Source: Faecalimicrobium dakarense
GTDB taxonomy: Bacteria > Bacillota > Clostridia > Peptostreptococcales > Peptostreptococcaceae
Direction: 5' to 3'
Length of the DNA stretch: 38,118 nucleotides
Assembly: GCF_000499525.1 (NCBI RefSeq)
Contig: NZ_HG529274.1
Span: 1-38,118 of the forward strand
The notes beneath the pieces were generated by a model. The model had not been told where the DNA came from and did no database searches. It worked only from the letters and a program-made list of their open reading frames with translations. Below are positions 1 through 8,717 of the stretch, in pieces. A program made the translations under genes and the position numbers. Each line of letters opens with the position of its first letter. The first letter of the stretch is position 1.

Positions 1-3
1 AAA

Positions 4-46
4 AATGAGTAGCAATTTATATTTTATAAAAAGCTACTCATTTTTT
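4..46 (+). terminator. Intrinsic terminator, left copy of a duplicated element
   Basis: A 10-bp stem (AATGAGTAGC, 4-13, with GCTACTCATT, 33-42) encloses a 19-nt AT-rich loop and runs into a T tract. It presumably ends a gene upstream of the window. Positions 3-35 are identical to 811-843, on the far side of the next gene. Confidence 0.75.
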
Positions 47-70
47 ATTTAAACAAATCGAATTCTTTTG

Positions 71-76
71 TATAAT
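71..76 (+). promoter_or_regulatory. -10 element of the S24 protease gene promoter
   Basis: TATAAT lies 47 bases before the start codon and after the terminator at 4-46, so the gene probably has its own promoter. No convincing -35 hexamer is seen. A ribosome binding site AAAGGTG stands about 6 bases before the ATG at 123. Confidence 0.4.
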
Positions 77-122
77 TATAACTAAGATAGTGTTAATTTT
101 AAAATAAAGAAAAGGTGAATTT

Positions 123-740
123 ATGAATAAGAAAACTAAAGATGATAAAAAAGATAAATTAAACCAAGAGCAATTAACATTTGATATTTATGAGAGTAAA
201 AAGGAAATTAAATATAATGCCCCTGTTAATATATATGATTGTATAGAAAAGTATAAGTATGTAGGAATAGATAACGGGGGAGAGTATTTATTTGAAAAAG
301 ATTGGTCGTTTAATCAATGTGTAATATCATCAGTTACAGGAGAAGAAGTTGATTCATTAAAATTACCTTTATTAAGTGAAATATCTGCTGGTTCACCAAT
401 ATATATGAATGAAGAGTATGATGAATATTTCTATATTCCAAGGGACGTTATAAAGAGGGATAAAGATTTATTTATGCTTAAAGTAAAGGGAGACAGTATG
501 ATTGATGCAGGTATTGATGATGGGGATTATGTTGTTATAAGAAAAGATAATAATGTTAGTAAAAAAAGCATTGTTGCTGTAGAAGTAGATGGACATGCTA
601 CTCTTAAAAGATTTGATGTACAGGGGAATAAGTTAATACTGATACCTGAAAATAAGAATTATGATCCTATGGTAGTAAGTGTACATGAAGCTAGAATTAT
701 AGGTAGTGCTCTTGGAGTTATAAAATGTAATAGAAATTAA
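123..740 (+). CDS. S24 (LexA/UmuD-type) self-cleaving peptidase without a recognisable DNA-binding domain
   Basis: The C-terminal half is a LexA-fold serine/lysine autoprotease. A likely cleavage bond Ala89-Gly90 lies in EISAGSP, the nucleophile Ser125 in KGDSM and the general base Lys162 in HATLKRF. The spacing (36 and 37 residues) is close to that of LexA. In LexA and phage repressors the first 70-90 residues form a helix-turn-helix. Here they are a lysine-rich, aromatic segment in which I see none. The family responds to RecA filaments after DNA damage, by repressor cleavage or by UmuD activation. This protein could be a protease-only regulator, a UmuD-like processing protein, or a repressor with an unfamiliar binding domain. 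It sits alone between two copies of the same terminator. The S24 assignment is sure, the role is not. Confidence 0.85.
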   Translation: MNKKTKDDKKDKLNQEQLTFDIYESKKEIKYNAPVNIYDCIEKYKYVGIDNGGEYLFEKDWSFNQCVISSVTGEEVDSLKLPLLSEISAGSPIYMNEEYDEYFYIPRDVIKRDKDLFMLKVKGDSMIDAGIDDGDYVVIRKDNNVSKKSIVAVEVDGHATLKRFDVQGNKLILIPENKNYDPMVVSVHEARIIGSALGVIKCNRN

Positions 741-811
741 TTAATGATTATTTAAATAAGTAAAATATTTGCGAGATAAATTTTGGGAAAATAGACAATA
801 TTAAAGAAACA

Positions 812-856
812 AATGAGTAGCAATTTATATTTTATAAAAAGCTGCTCGTTTTTTAT
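812..856 (+). terminator. Intrinsic terminator, right copy of the duplicated element
   Basis: Stem 812-821 with 841-850, same loop as the copy at 4-46, followed by TTTTTT. Two A-to-G changes in the 3' arm keep the stem as G-U pairs, so the hairpin is conserved. It ends the S24 peptidase transcript. Confidence 0.75.
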
Positions 857-1273
857 GTAAAAACCTAGTAATTAACTTATTTAAATTTTTAGATAAATAA
901 TAACCAGGTATGCAACTATTATTCAGATGTGATAAGAAAGAGTGGTTAGTAAGTATTATAAATAAAAAAGTGATAAGTTAAGCTCTTATATGGTATGTTA
1001 ATAAATTACAAGTAAATAGAAATATATTAGATAAAATTATATAATCAGATATGCATGAAACATGATTAATATAAAGATTATCCATATAACCTGGTGAACG
1101 GTTTGTTCAGTAGAGTATATGGCTATTTTTATTGTATAGATATTTTAATATGCAAATTTTAAAAAATATATAAATTATAATAAAAAGATGGTAAAATTTT
1201 CTTAGAGCACTATAGAGAAAGTATTAAAACATAATAATTAAATTCATAATTAAACTATGAAAGAGGAAGTGAA
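857..1273. other. Intergenic region with a hairpin, no gene seen
   Basis: I see no open frame with a ribosome binding site before 1274. Positions 1082-1130 hold a hairpin: CCATATA pairs with TATATGG around an inner TGAAC/GTTCA stem, followed by CTATTTTTATT, so it could be a terminator or the 3' end of a small RNA. AATAATA (886-892) and TATTATT (908-914) make a weaker inverted pair. The promoter of the next unit should lie in 1130-1250 but is not clear. Confidence 0.4.
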
Positions 1274-1357
1274 ATGAAATTTCGACAGCTCACAAGAAGT
1301 GAAATAATAAAACTTACAGATGAACTAACATCAGAAATAAATAAACGAAAAAAATGA
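1274..1357 (+). CDS. 27-residue ORF: leader peptide or displaced N-terminus of the next gene
   Basis: ATG 1274 follows a good site, AGAGGA, about 7 bases upstream. The 27 residues begin MKFRQLTRSEIIKLTDE and end in ATGA, where the TGA overlaps the ATG of the next ORF at 1354. The downstream ATG has no ribosome binding site of its own. Two readings are possible: a leader that couples translation by the ATGA overlap, or the true N-terminus of the downstream protein cut off because the A7 run at 1348-1354 lacks one base. Adding one A joins both frames with no stop (protein of 850 residues). The same kind of defect recurs at 2725-2730, which favours the second reading slightly. Confidence 0.55.
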   Translation: MKFRQLTRSEIIKLTDELTSEINKRKK

Positions 1358-2733
1358 TAAAACAAGATTTTATAAAACTAGGATATATACAAGAGCAAGA
1401 GAGGTTAACATATGAAAATATAGATACAACAGATCTAGAAGAAGATTTACTATTAGTTCTATATAACTATCATAGTAACAATAAATATAATTTAATAAAT
1501 GGTAATAAAGATAAAATAGAAAAAATATGCCTTGTATCAATGTGTCAATTTATAAAAGGAGAATATCATATAAAAGCATATACAAAAGACTATGAAAATC
1601 TAACTAAACTCAAAGTAAATGGTAGATTTTATGATATATTAAAAAATGCTTTTACAAAAGAAGGAATCCTTCCTGAAAATTGGAATCATATGAAAGGGTT
1701 TAGATATAAAGATACACTTATAAATGAAACAGGAATACCAAAGTACCTAGCAAATAATTTGATAGAACTATTTAAAGTATACTGGAAGAACTTAAGACAG
1801 TTTGAATTTGACTATGTGTATGAAAATATAGATATAATACTCAAGAGAAACTATATATGGGATACTAAAGAAGTTGATGCATTAAAAGAAAATCATGAAA
1901 ATCTAATAGAATATCCACGGAAAGTAAAAAAAGTAGTAAGACAACTATCTCAAGTATGTACACTTTTAGAAGAAGGAAATTACTATGAAGAAGATCTAGA
2001 AAAAGATGAAGTAGTAAAAGCTATAAATAAAGTACTAAAGTTTGATATATTTACAATATTACCTAGAAAAGAAAGCTTAAAATTACTATATACTCAAATA
2101 TTATCAAAAGTAAGTGTAAATAAATTTAAAAGTATATTACAAAGTGCACCGATTAGTACAAAAATGACGATACCAGATAAAAGTCAAAAAAGTCCAGGAC
2201 AATATGTAAATATGCAGCTAGGGGTTCATAATATAAATTCACCAATTTATAGAATATACACAGTATTACCACATACACACTTAAGCATAAATAAACTTTT
2301 AGAATTTAAAAAAGATGACTTCACTCAAGTTAAAGATGCATATATAGGATATATGTCAAATAATCAATTTAAAGTTAAATTAGGAAAATATAAAGAAGAA
2401 AATAGTTATCCATTATATGATAGCTTTAGATTAAGAGGATACTACTGGTATAGTAAACTAAAAAATGCAACACCAATAATCATAAATAACAAAATATATG
2501 AACCAGATGAGGTTGTAGATTATTCACCACTATTCAAATACTACTACAATAGTGCAATAGATAGTTATCATTATAATTTGGTATTGAACAACTTTAGGAT
2601 ATATTTACCTGCATATAAAAATGAAAGTATAGCAATTAGATGTAACTATAGTGAAGAAATAAAGTATGTGTCAATAGATAAAGATGGATATATAGAAAGC
2701 AAAAGATTTGTATTTAATATAAATAAAAAATAG
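1354..2733 (+). CDS. Unknown large protein, N-terminal part of a gene split by a one-base shift
   Basis: This 459-residue frame stops at TAG 2731, just after an A6 run (2725-2730). Coding sequence continues without a gap in the next frame from 2727 to 3824, and adding one A to the run restores one ORF of about 823 residues (850 from 1274). I do not recognise the family. What can be seen is a mixed helical N-terminal 250 residues (aromatic-rich, with ETGIPKYLANNLIELFKVYW near 125), then a beta-rich part with many tyrosines. There is no signal peptide, membrane segment, Walker motif or nuclease motif that I can name. It lies first in a unit with the coiled-coil gene at 3824, in a defence island, so a defence role is inferred from position only. 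The break may be a sequencing error, a real mutation or slippage at the A-run. Confidence 0.7.
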   Translation: MIKQDFIKLGYIQEQERLTYENIDTTDLEEDLLLVLYNYHSNNKYNLINGNKDKIEKICLVSMCQFIKGEYHIKAYTKDYENLTKLKVNGRFYDILKNAFTKEGILPENWNHMKGFRYKDTLINETGIPKYLANNLIELFKVYWKNLRQFEFDYVYENIDIILKRNYIWDTKEVDALKENHENLIEYPRKVKKVVRQLSQVCTLLEEGNYYEEDLEKDEVVKAINKVLKFDIFTILPRKESLKLLYTQILSKVSVNKFKSILQSAPISTKMTIPDKSQKSPGQYVNMQLGVHNINSPIYRIYTVLPHTHLSINKLLEFKKDDFTQVKDAYIGYMSNNQFKVKLGKYKEENSYPLYDSFRLRGYYWYSKLKNATPIIINNKIYEPDEVVDYSPLFKYYYNSAIDSYHYNLVLNNFRIYLPAYKNESIAIRCNYSEEIKYVSIDKDGYIESKRFVFNINKK

Positions 2734-3824
2734 ATACAGATCCAATTAAATTAGAAATATATCATTATAGAAATTATAATTACGATATTTTATACAAACA
2801 AGAAATAGAAAATATAGAAGATATAAATTTATATATAAAAAATCTTGAAAGGAATAATTATAACAAAACTAATTTTGAATATAACTTAAAACAAAAGAAC
2901 TGGAAGTTTAGCGATAAAATAATATTCCATCTTGAAGAATATATCACTAACCAAAATAAAGTAATAACAAATATAAAAAATGTGATAAATGAAGTATGCG
3001 TTTTATCTAATTACAATAAAAAATATAGTCAATTTTTATTAAAAGAAATAGTGAAAAAAGAAGACAATAAATTATTTATTTGCCATGAAAAATTAAGAGC
3101 TAAAGTAGGTGTGAAAGAAAATGACACTGCAAAGATTAACCTCAAATTTATGTATAAGTATGACAATATATTTGAGGTTGATATAATATCATTAAGTAGC
3201 ATAAAAGTAACATTAGATAGTAAGATATATACAGATAAAGATTTAATAAATATAGAAGTAAAATATAAAGACGAAGTATCTAGTCAACAAGATACTGTAG
3301 AAGTGTATAATATAAATGATTTATTAGTACCAAAATTTATACCAGTAAGTATATATATTAAAGAAATAGAAAGTTACTATACTCAATATATAAAACCAGA
3401 TGTACTTGGATTTGTAGTAAGAGATAAGTATAGTGAAAAGACTTTAGATATAGATAGTCTACATTATGATAATATAGAAAGATATATGATAGAAATACAA
3501 TCATCGCTAAATAAAAATATATACGTTTCAATAAATGATAAAAGAATAGATGAAACAGAAAGCTTAACAACAATCAAGACAATAGATTTAAGTGAATATA
3601 AAGAAAGATTTAAACTTGTTACAAATGAAATATGTATAAGCCAATTAAATAAAAAAGTAAAATTTACTATATTAAAAAATATTGAAAATAATATATATTT
3701 TAAAGCTAATAAAGATTTAAAATGGTATGAAATAGATGAAATTTATAGTAAGGAAAATTTAAGTCAAGATATAAATTATTTAGAAAATGTATTTAAAAGT
3801 TACGATGGGATGAGGAATAAGTAA
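2727..3824 (+). CDS. Unknown large protein, C-terminal part of the split gene
   Basis: The frame is open from 2727. The first usable start is GTG 2982, but residues encoded at 2730-2981 are plainly coding (IDTDPIKLEIYHYRNYNYD and on), contain no ATG or ribosome binding site, and directly continue the ORF that stops at 2733. So this is the C-terminal 365 residues of the same protein, not a separate gene. It is beta-rich and charged (many Lys, Asp, Tyr) with no motif I can name. It ends TAATG, with the ATG at 3824 starting the next gene, so the two are translationally coupled. Confidence 0.65.
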   Translation, partial: KIDTDPIKLEIYHYRNYNYDILYKQEIENIEDINLYIKNLERNNYNKTNFEYNLKQKNWKFSDKIIFHLEEYITNQNKVITNIKNVINEVCVLSNYNKKYSQFLLKEIVKKEDNKLFICHEKLRAKVGVKENDTAKINLKFMYKYDNIFEVDIISLSSIKVTLDSKIYTDKDLINIEVKYKDEVSSQQDTVEVYNINDLLVPKFIPVSIYIKEIESYYTQYIKPDVLGFVVRDKYSEKTLDIDSLHYDNIERYMIEIQSSLNKNIYVSINDKRIDETESLTTIKTIDLSEYKERFKLVTNEICISQLNKKVKFTILKNIENNIYFKANKDLKWYEIDEIYSKENLSQDINYLENVFKSYDGMRNK

Positions 3825-4828
3825 TGAAACATATAAAAAGTATTAAGTTAGAGCCAAATGATATGAATATCATAGTTGGAATATTAGATTCTATGATTAT
3901 ACAACACATGATAGCGGCATCGAGTAATGCATACTATTATAAGGATAATGTTAGTGAACCTAGATTAGTATATTTTCTACAACATGATATAGAAACTGTT
4001 AAATCAAGGGCGGTAATGGAAAAATTTTATGATGAACTGAATAAAAAGATGAAATATATAAACTCAAAGTTAAAAGCTGTTAAATTAAATTATGAAACTG
4101 TGTTAAGAGAAAAAAAGCTAAGAGAATTAAGAATACTATTTGCTAAAGTTAATTTAACTGAAAATGAGCTAAAGTCAATTCCTATTTTATTAAAGTGTTT
4201 AGATATAGAATGTAGTAACAACATTATGTTTATGATAGAAAATGAATTATATATTAGAAATAGAGTTTCAAATGAAACAAAATTAGGCGTTAAGTATGAA
4301 AATCCAAATAGATTTTTAAATGAGAGACGATTGACAGAACAAAATGAAAAACTTAATGATAAGGTAAAAGAACTAGAAGAGAATATAAAAATAAAAGAGG
4401 AAGAGATAACAACGCTTGAAAATAGAAATAAAGAATTAAAGCTAGAGTTAGATTTTGATTATAAACAAATAGGGTATTATAACGAACTATCTAAAGAAGA
4501 TTTTGGACAAGTTATAAAGGATTTGTGTGAACATAGTAATAAAGTTAAAGATAAATTTAAACAATTAATAGAAGAATTTGAAAATCGTGAAGAACATTCA
4601 GATGATAAGCTGTATGAGATGTGGATGCAATGGACAGAAGATGAGGTAACTGTTATAGATAGAGTTTTAAAAAAGAGTATATATGGTGAAAAAATCTGTA
4701 TAGGTGATGTAAATGAACTAGAAGATATGTCAGAAAATATTATGAATAGGCATTTACTTTCAAGATTAGTATTACATTTTATTTATAGAAGAATGTCTAG
4801 TCAATGCATTGAAGAGATTTTAACGTAA
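3824..4828 (+). CDS. Unknown coiled-coil protein, partner of the split gene
   Basis: 334 residues, not recognised. Residues 165-210 form a strong coiled coil (EQNEKLNDKVKELEENIKIK and on), flanked by helical domains. The last 120 residues are acidic and helical (DDKLYEMWMQWTEDEVTVID). There is no signal peptide, membrane segment or catalytic motif. The start codon overlaps the stop of the preceding gene (TAATG), which implies stoichiometric production of two proteins that act together. A strong terminator follows at once, so the unit is two genes only, or three if the 27-residue ORF is independent. Confidence 0.75.
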   Translation: MKHIKSIKLEPNDMNIIVGILDSMIIQHMIAASSNAYYYKDNVSEPRLVYFLQHDIETVKSRAVMEKFYDELNKKMKYINSKLKAVKLNYETVLREKKLRELRILFAKVNLTENELKSIPILLKCLDIECSNNIMFMIENELYIRNRVSNETKLGVKYENPNRFLNERRLTEQNEKLNDKVKELEENIKIKEEEITTLENRNKELKLELDFDYKQIGYYNELSKEDFGQVIKDLCEHSNKVKDKFKQLIEEFENREEHSDDKLYEMWMQWTEDEVTVIDRVLKKSIYGEKICIGDVNELEDMSENIMNRHLLSRLVLHFIYRRMSSQCIEEILT

Positions 4829-4830
4829 GT

Positions 4831-4874
4831 AAAGAAGCTATTAAGATAATAAAAATCTTAATAGCTTTTTACTT
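4831..4874 (+). terminator. Strong intrinsic terminator
   Basis: AAGCTATTAAGAT pairs perfectly with ATCTTAATAGCTT around a short A-rich loop and runs into TTTTT. It separates the 1274-4828 unit from the next operon. Confidence 0.85.
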
Positions 4875-4928
4875 CTAATATAAATAATAACTATGAAACT
4901 TTTATTTAGATTAGAAATACTTAAAAAG

Positions 4929-4943
4929 GGTAATTAATTTACC
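4929..4943. promoter_or_regulatory. Palindromic operator-like site 1 (GGTAA-N5-TTACC)
   Basis: GGTAA ttaat TTACC, with extra A/T symmetry outside (AAAAG left, CTTTT right). The same 15-bp format occurs at 5047-5061. Both flank the presumed promoter of the methylase/DUF4209 operon (TTGACT at about 4981-4986). A dimeric repressor is the simple explanation, but no regulator gene is adjacent. Confidence 0.55.
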
Positions 4944-5046
4944 TTTTAAGAAAAAAATAAAACTTTTTGAAATAAATGATTGACTTTTTAATGATATTAT
5001 TTTAATATTAAAGTATAAGAAATATTTTTTTAATACAAAATAAAAA

Positions 5047-5061
5047 GGTAAAATATTTACC
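5047..5061. promoter_or_regulatory. Palindromic operator-like site 2 (GGTAA-N5-TTACC)
   Basis: GGTAA aatat TTACC, 118 bp centre to centre from site 1 and about 11 bases before the ribosome binding site TTGGAGGG of the gene at 5087. Two sites of equal spacing suggest repression with looping, or repressor plus roadblock. Confidence 0.55.
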
Positions 5062-5086
5062 TTAAAAAATAATTGGAGGGTATTAT

Positions 5087-6958
5087 ATGGAAAAGAATAT
5101 TTATAACTTATTTAACACTACACGTGGAGAATTACCAATAAATGAAAGTGTAGATCTTATATCAGTATTAGGTTATATATCAGCAGGGGAACAAAACACA
5201 CAATTAGGTATAAAATTACCAGAAAACACTAGCATAGTAGAACTAACTAAAAATAGTGAAAATTTAAAAGAAAGATTAATTGAGATCATATCAAGATCAG
5301 AGATATATAATAATCTATTAAAAGAATGTATGATAAAAACAATTGAAAAATCTAATATAAGTAATAGAAACTTACAAGCAATAATAGCGAATATACAGCA
5401 CATAGACTTAAAAAATAATTCAGCTAAATTTATAGATACAATATTAGAGTTTGGTAGTGAATACAGCAAATTAGAAGGAGAATTAAAGGAGCCTGCATGT
5501 ATAAAGCAGATAGCAACAAAAGTAATACAAATAGAAAAGGGTGAAGTATATGATGGTACATGTGGAGTAGGTCAGTTATTAATAGAATCAAACAAAATAG
5601 CTGGAGAAGAGAATGTCAAATTATATGGGCAAGAGCTAAACTTAAGAATATGGATGCTTGCTCAAATAAACTTAAGAATGCATGGATATAGAAATTTTGA
5701 TATAGAGTACGGTGATACATTAATAGAACCAAAGTTTAAAAATGGGTTACAACTGAAAAAATTTGATTATGTAACTATGAATATACCATTTGGTGTTAAA
5801 GGAATAGGATATGAATTATTACAAGAAGATTTATATAATAGATTTAGATATGGATTACCAACAAAAGCAAATTTAGATTATTCACATATGCAACAGGGTA
5901 TAGCATCATTAAAAGATACAGGAAAAGCAGCTATCGTAGTTCCTACGGGAGTGCTATTTAGGGAAGCGATGGATGGCAGAATAAGAAAAAATTTAATAAA
6001 GGACGATATAATAGAAGGAATAATATCGCTTCCACCGGTATTTATGAGCACAGGAATAAACGTTGCTATACTAGTATTTAATAAAAATAAAGCGGAAAAT
6101 ATGAAAGGAAAAATATTATTTGTCAAAGCAGAAGAACTAGGTAAAAAAGAAAGAAGAACTACAGTTTTATCACAAGAAGAAATAGATAGAATAGTTAATG
6201 TTTATATAGAAAAGAAAGAAGAAGAAAACTTTAGTAGATTAGTAGATATCAAAGAAATAGAAGATAACGATTACAACTTAAACGTTGGAAGATATATAAA
6301 AGACTATAAAGTAGTAACAAGTGAAGGCGTTATAAATATAGATATTGAAAAGTTTGAAAGCAAAAATACTACTATACTATTCAAAGATTTAGCTAAATTT
6401 GAAAGAGGTATGAACTTACCAAAAGCAACTGATGAAAGTACAGCAACACATAAAGCTATAACATTATCAGATGTGCAAGATGGTGAATTAATATTAGACA
6501 ATTTAACTCCAGTAGAGCTAAAGGATATTAAGCGTATTGAAAAATATACAGTAAATAAAGGGGATATACTTCTATCAGGTAGAGGAAATGCAATAAAAGT
6601 AGCTGTAGTCGAAGATATACCAGATAACATTATAGTATCAAACAACTTCATAAAAATAACACCTAATTACAATGTAAATCCATACTTTATAAAGGCTTAT
6701 CTTGAAAGTCCTGTAGGACAATATTACATTGAATCAAACCAAACAGGAACTACAATAAAGGTACTAAGTGCTAGCGATTTATATGAAATACCAGTACCAA
6801 TGATAAGTGTAGAAGAACAAAACAAAGTAGCAGAAAAAACTATATCATCAAGAAATGAATATAAAGAAAGTCTAAAAAGACTACAACAAAAACTAAAAGA
6901 GGATACTCTTAATATATATAATGACTTACAAATAGCGGAAGTTATAAATAAAATATAA
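5087..6958 (+). CDS. N6-adenine DNA methylase fused to a type I specificity (S) domain, degenerate motif IV
   Basis: Residues about 110-400 are a HsdM-type methylase. The AdoMet loop (motif I) reads DGTCGVG at about 155 where HsdM has DPTCGTG, and the catalytic motif IV reads NIPF at about 232 instead of NPPF/NPPY. Residues about 430-610 are a single HsdS target-recognition domain with the closing helical spacer (PVPMISVEEQNKVAEK then a coiled coil). So one polypeptide joins M and S with one half-site recognition domain. Loss of the first proline of motif IV puts methylation in doubt, and the protein may only bind DNA or a modified base. It lacks a nuclease domain. The gene starts at ATG 5087 behind TTGGAGGG and is 25 bases from the DUF4209 gene, with which it forms a two-gene operon. 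Confidence 0.85.
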   Translation: MEKNIYNLFNTTRGELPINESVDLISVLGYISAGEQNTQLGIKLPENTSIVELTKNSENLKERLIEIISRSEIYNNLLKECMIKTIEKSNISNRNLQAIIANIQHIDLKNNSAKFIDTILEFGSEYSKLEGELKEPACIKQIATKVIQIEKGEVYDGTCGVGQLLIESNKIAGEENVKLYGQELNLRIWMLAQINLRMHGYRNFDIEYGDTLIEPKFKNGLQLKKFDYVTMNIPFGVKGIGYELLQEDLYNRFRYGLPTKANLDYSHMQQGIASLKDTGKAAIVVPTGVLFREAMDGRIRKNLIKDDIIEGIISLPPVFMSTGINVAILVFNKNKAENMKGKILFVKAEELGKKERRTTVLSQEEIDRIVNVYIEKKEEENFSRLVDIKEIEDNDYNLNVGRYIKDYKVVTSEGVINIDIEKFESKNTTILFKDLAKFERGMNLPKATDESTATHKAITLSDVQDGELILDNLTPVELKDIKRIEKYTVNKGDILLSGRGNAIKVAVVEDIPDNIIVSNNFIKITPNYNVNPYFIKAYLESPVGQYYIESNQTGTTIKVLSASDLYEIPVPMISVEEQNKVAEKTISSRNEYKESLKRLQQKLKEDTLNIYNDLQIAEVINKI

Positions 6959-6983
6959 AGATGAAAATAGTGGGGAGGAATAT

Positions 6984-8696
6984 ATGGAACTAAAATTAGA
7001 AAATGCATTTAATGAATTAAATATAAATAATTTAACTAATGGTTTAGATAACTTGCCAGCATATAAGCTGGCAGGTATATTTAGAGATATAGCTACACAG
7101 ATTGATGATGGTGAAAAGAAGCTAATACTGGGTTCTTTTGAACATATATGCATTTATAGTAACAACATAGAAAATATCAATTTTGGAGACAAACATAGTG
7201 AAATATGTAATTTGTTAGCTAAAAAAGTTAGTTATATAGATAATAGTTTACTAAAAGCTATCATAGGAGAAATGCTTTTTAAATTAAATAAAGATTATAG
7301 AGTTTTAGAGTTAACTGTTGATTCATATATAGATTCATTTGAAAAAACATTTAGTACAGAACAGTGGGTACCGTGCTTTGAATATATAGAGAAGGCATTA
7401 AATATAAGTAAATTACTGGGGAAAAAGAATAGCAAAAAAAATATATGCTTAGAGAAAATGTATACTAAGTTAAAGTCTTCATACTCTAACGATAGGTTAT
7501 ATCTTTCTAGTAAAATAATAACATTATTAATAGTAGAAAAGTATGGGGACAGCTCTGAACTATATAACATCTGTATAGATAGAGCAGATGAAGCAGAGAA
7601 AGAAAAAGAATTTAGAAAGAGTAGAACATACTTAGAGCTTTGTATAAAGGATTACATAGCAAAGGATAATGAAAAGAAAAACAACATAAGAAAAAGAATC
7701 GCTAGAACATATGAAGAAGATGCAAAATACACACTTGAAAAGGATGAAACAAATTACCTTGTAGCAGCTCATCATATAGAAGGTGCGATAGAGGTAAATA
7801 GAAAGATATCAAATAATAAAAGTAAAATAGATGAACTTCATAAGTTAATGATGTTTTACCAGCAAGAATCAATTAAATACATGAAGGAGATATCTTGTAA
7901 TATAGAGCTACCAAAAGAAATGTCTGAAATAATAAATAATAAGATAGATTTTTTTAAAGGAAAGGATAAAGAAGATGTATTAAAAAGTTTTGCTTTCTTT
8001 GAGGAGATACCTGAGAAGGAAACTATAAAAAGACAAGTAGAAGAAGAAAGTAACTTATATCCTCTTCAAAATCTATTTCCTAGTGTAAATGTAAACGAAA
8101 AAGGAAAAAAGATATCAAAAGATGAAGGATCAAATCTTGGAGATAATAGTGCGGATATAGAAAATAAGATGTATTCTAGGGCTAAGCTATACTTTGATAT
8201 GCAAACTATAACACTATCAGAGCCAATTAGAAAAGTAATCATAGAAGAACATTCTATATCAGAAGATGATTTATATGAAATACTTAACGATAACTACATA
8301 ATTCCAGAAGATAGAATAAAATTTTATGCCAAGGGATTTGTAGCTGGATTTAATGGTGATTTCATAGTAAGTTCACACTTATTAATTCCTCAACTTGAAA
8401 ATTCAATAAGATATATTCTAGAAAAAAATGGAGTAGTTGTAACAACTATATCCAATAATGGTATACAAGAGGAAAAGAATGTAAATACACTTTTAAAAGA
8501 AGAAAAGTTAGTAGATTTGTTTGGAGAAGACCTAATATTTATATTAAGAGCACTATTAATAGAAAAAAGTGGAGATAACTTTAGAAATGATATATCACAT
8601 GGTCTTATGAGCTATGAAAGATGTGAAGGAAATTGTGCTAAATATCTATGGTGGATAGCATGGAGAATATGTGTACTATATAAGTTATATATGTAA
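6984..8696 (+). CDS. DUF4209 protein with a C-terminal HEPN-like RNxxxH motif
   Basis: 570 residues. The N-terminal 330 are all helical and TPR-like. Residues about 345-395 are a charged linker. The C-terminal 170 match what I know of DUF4209: LIPQLENSIRYIL, then a Leu-rich helix (EDLIFILRALLIEK) and FRNDISHGL at about 533-541. R-N-x-x-x-H is the active-site signature of HEPN ribonucleases, which act as toxins in many abortive-infection and toxin-antitoxin systems. The family match and motif are read from sequence, RNase activity is inferred. It is co-transcribed with the methylase-S fusion (25-base gap, site GGGGAGG), so a likely reading is DNA sensor plus RNA-cutting effector. No terminator with a T-tract follows, only the palindrome at 8718-8765. 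Confidence 0.75.
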   Translation: MELKLENAFNELNINNLTNGLDNLPAYKLAGIFRDIATQIDDGEKKLILGSFEHICIYSNNIENINFGDKHSEICNLLAKKVSYIDNSLLKAIIGEMLFKLNKDYRVLELTVDSYIDSFEKTFSTEQWVPCFEYIEKALNISKLLGKKNSKKNICLEKMYTKLKSSYSNDRLYLSSKIITLLIVEKYGDSSELYNICIDRADEAEKEKEFRKSRTYLELCIKDYIAKDNEKKNNIRKRIARTYEEDAKYTLEKDETNYLVAAHHIEGAIEVNRKISNNKSKIDELHKLMMFYQQESIKYMKEISCNIELPKEMSEIINNKIDFFKGKDKEDVLKSFAFFEEIPEKETIKRQVEEESNLYPLQNLFPSVNVNEKGKKISKDEGSNLGDNSADIENKMYSRAKLYFDMQTITLSEPIRKVIIEEHSISEDDLYEILNDNYIIPEDRIKFYAKGFVAGFNGDFIVSSHLLIPQLENSIRYILEKNGVVVTTISNNGIQEEKNVNTLLKEEKLVDLFGEDLIFILRALLIEKSGDNFRNDISHGLMSYERCEGNCAKYLWWIAWRICVLYKLYM

Positions 8697-8717
8697 CAGG
8701 ACACATTATATTAAGCA

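Noticed and set aside
1096-1108. GAAC-N5-GTTC as an SOS box
   Set aside because: The Gram-positive LexA box has a 4-base spacer (GAAC-N4-GTTC); here the pair lies in the inner stem of a hairpin.
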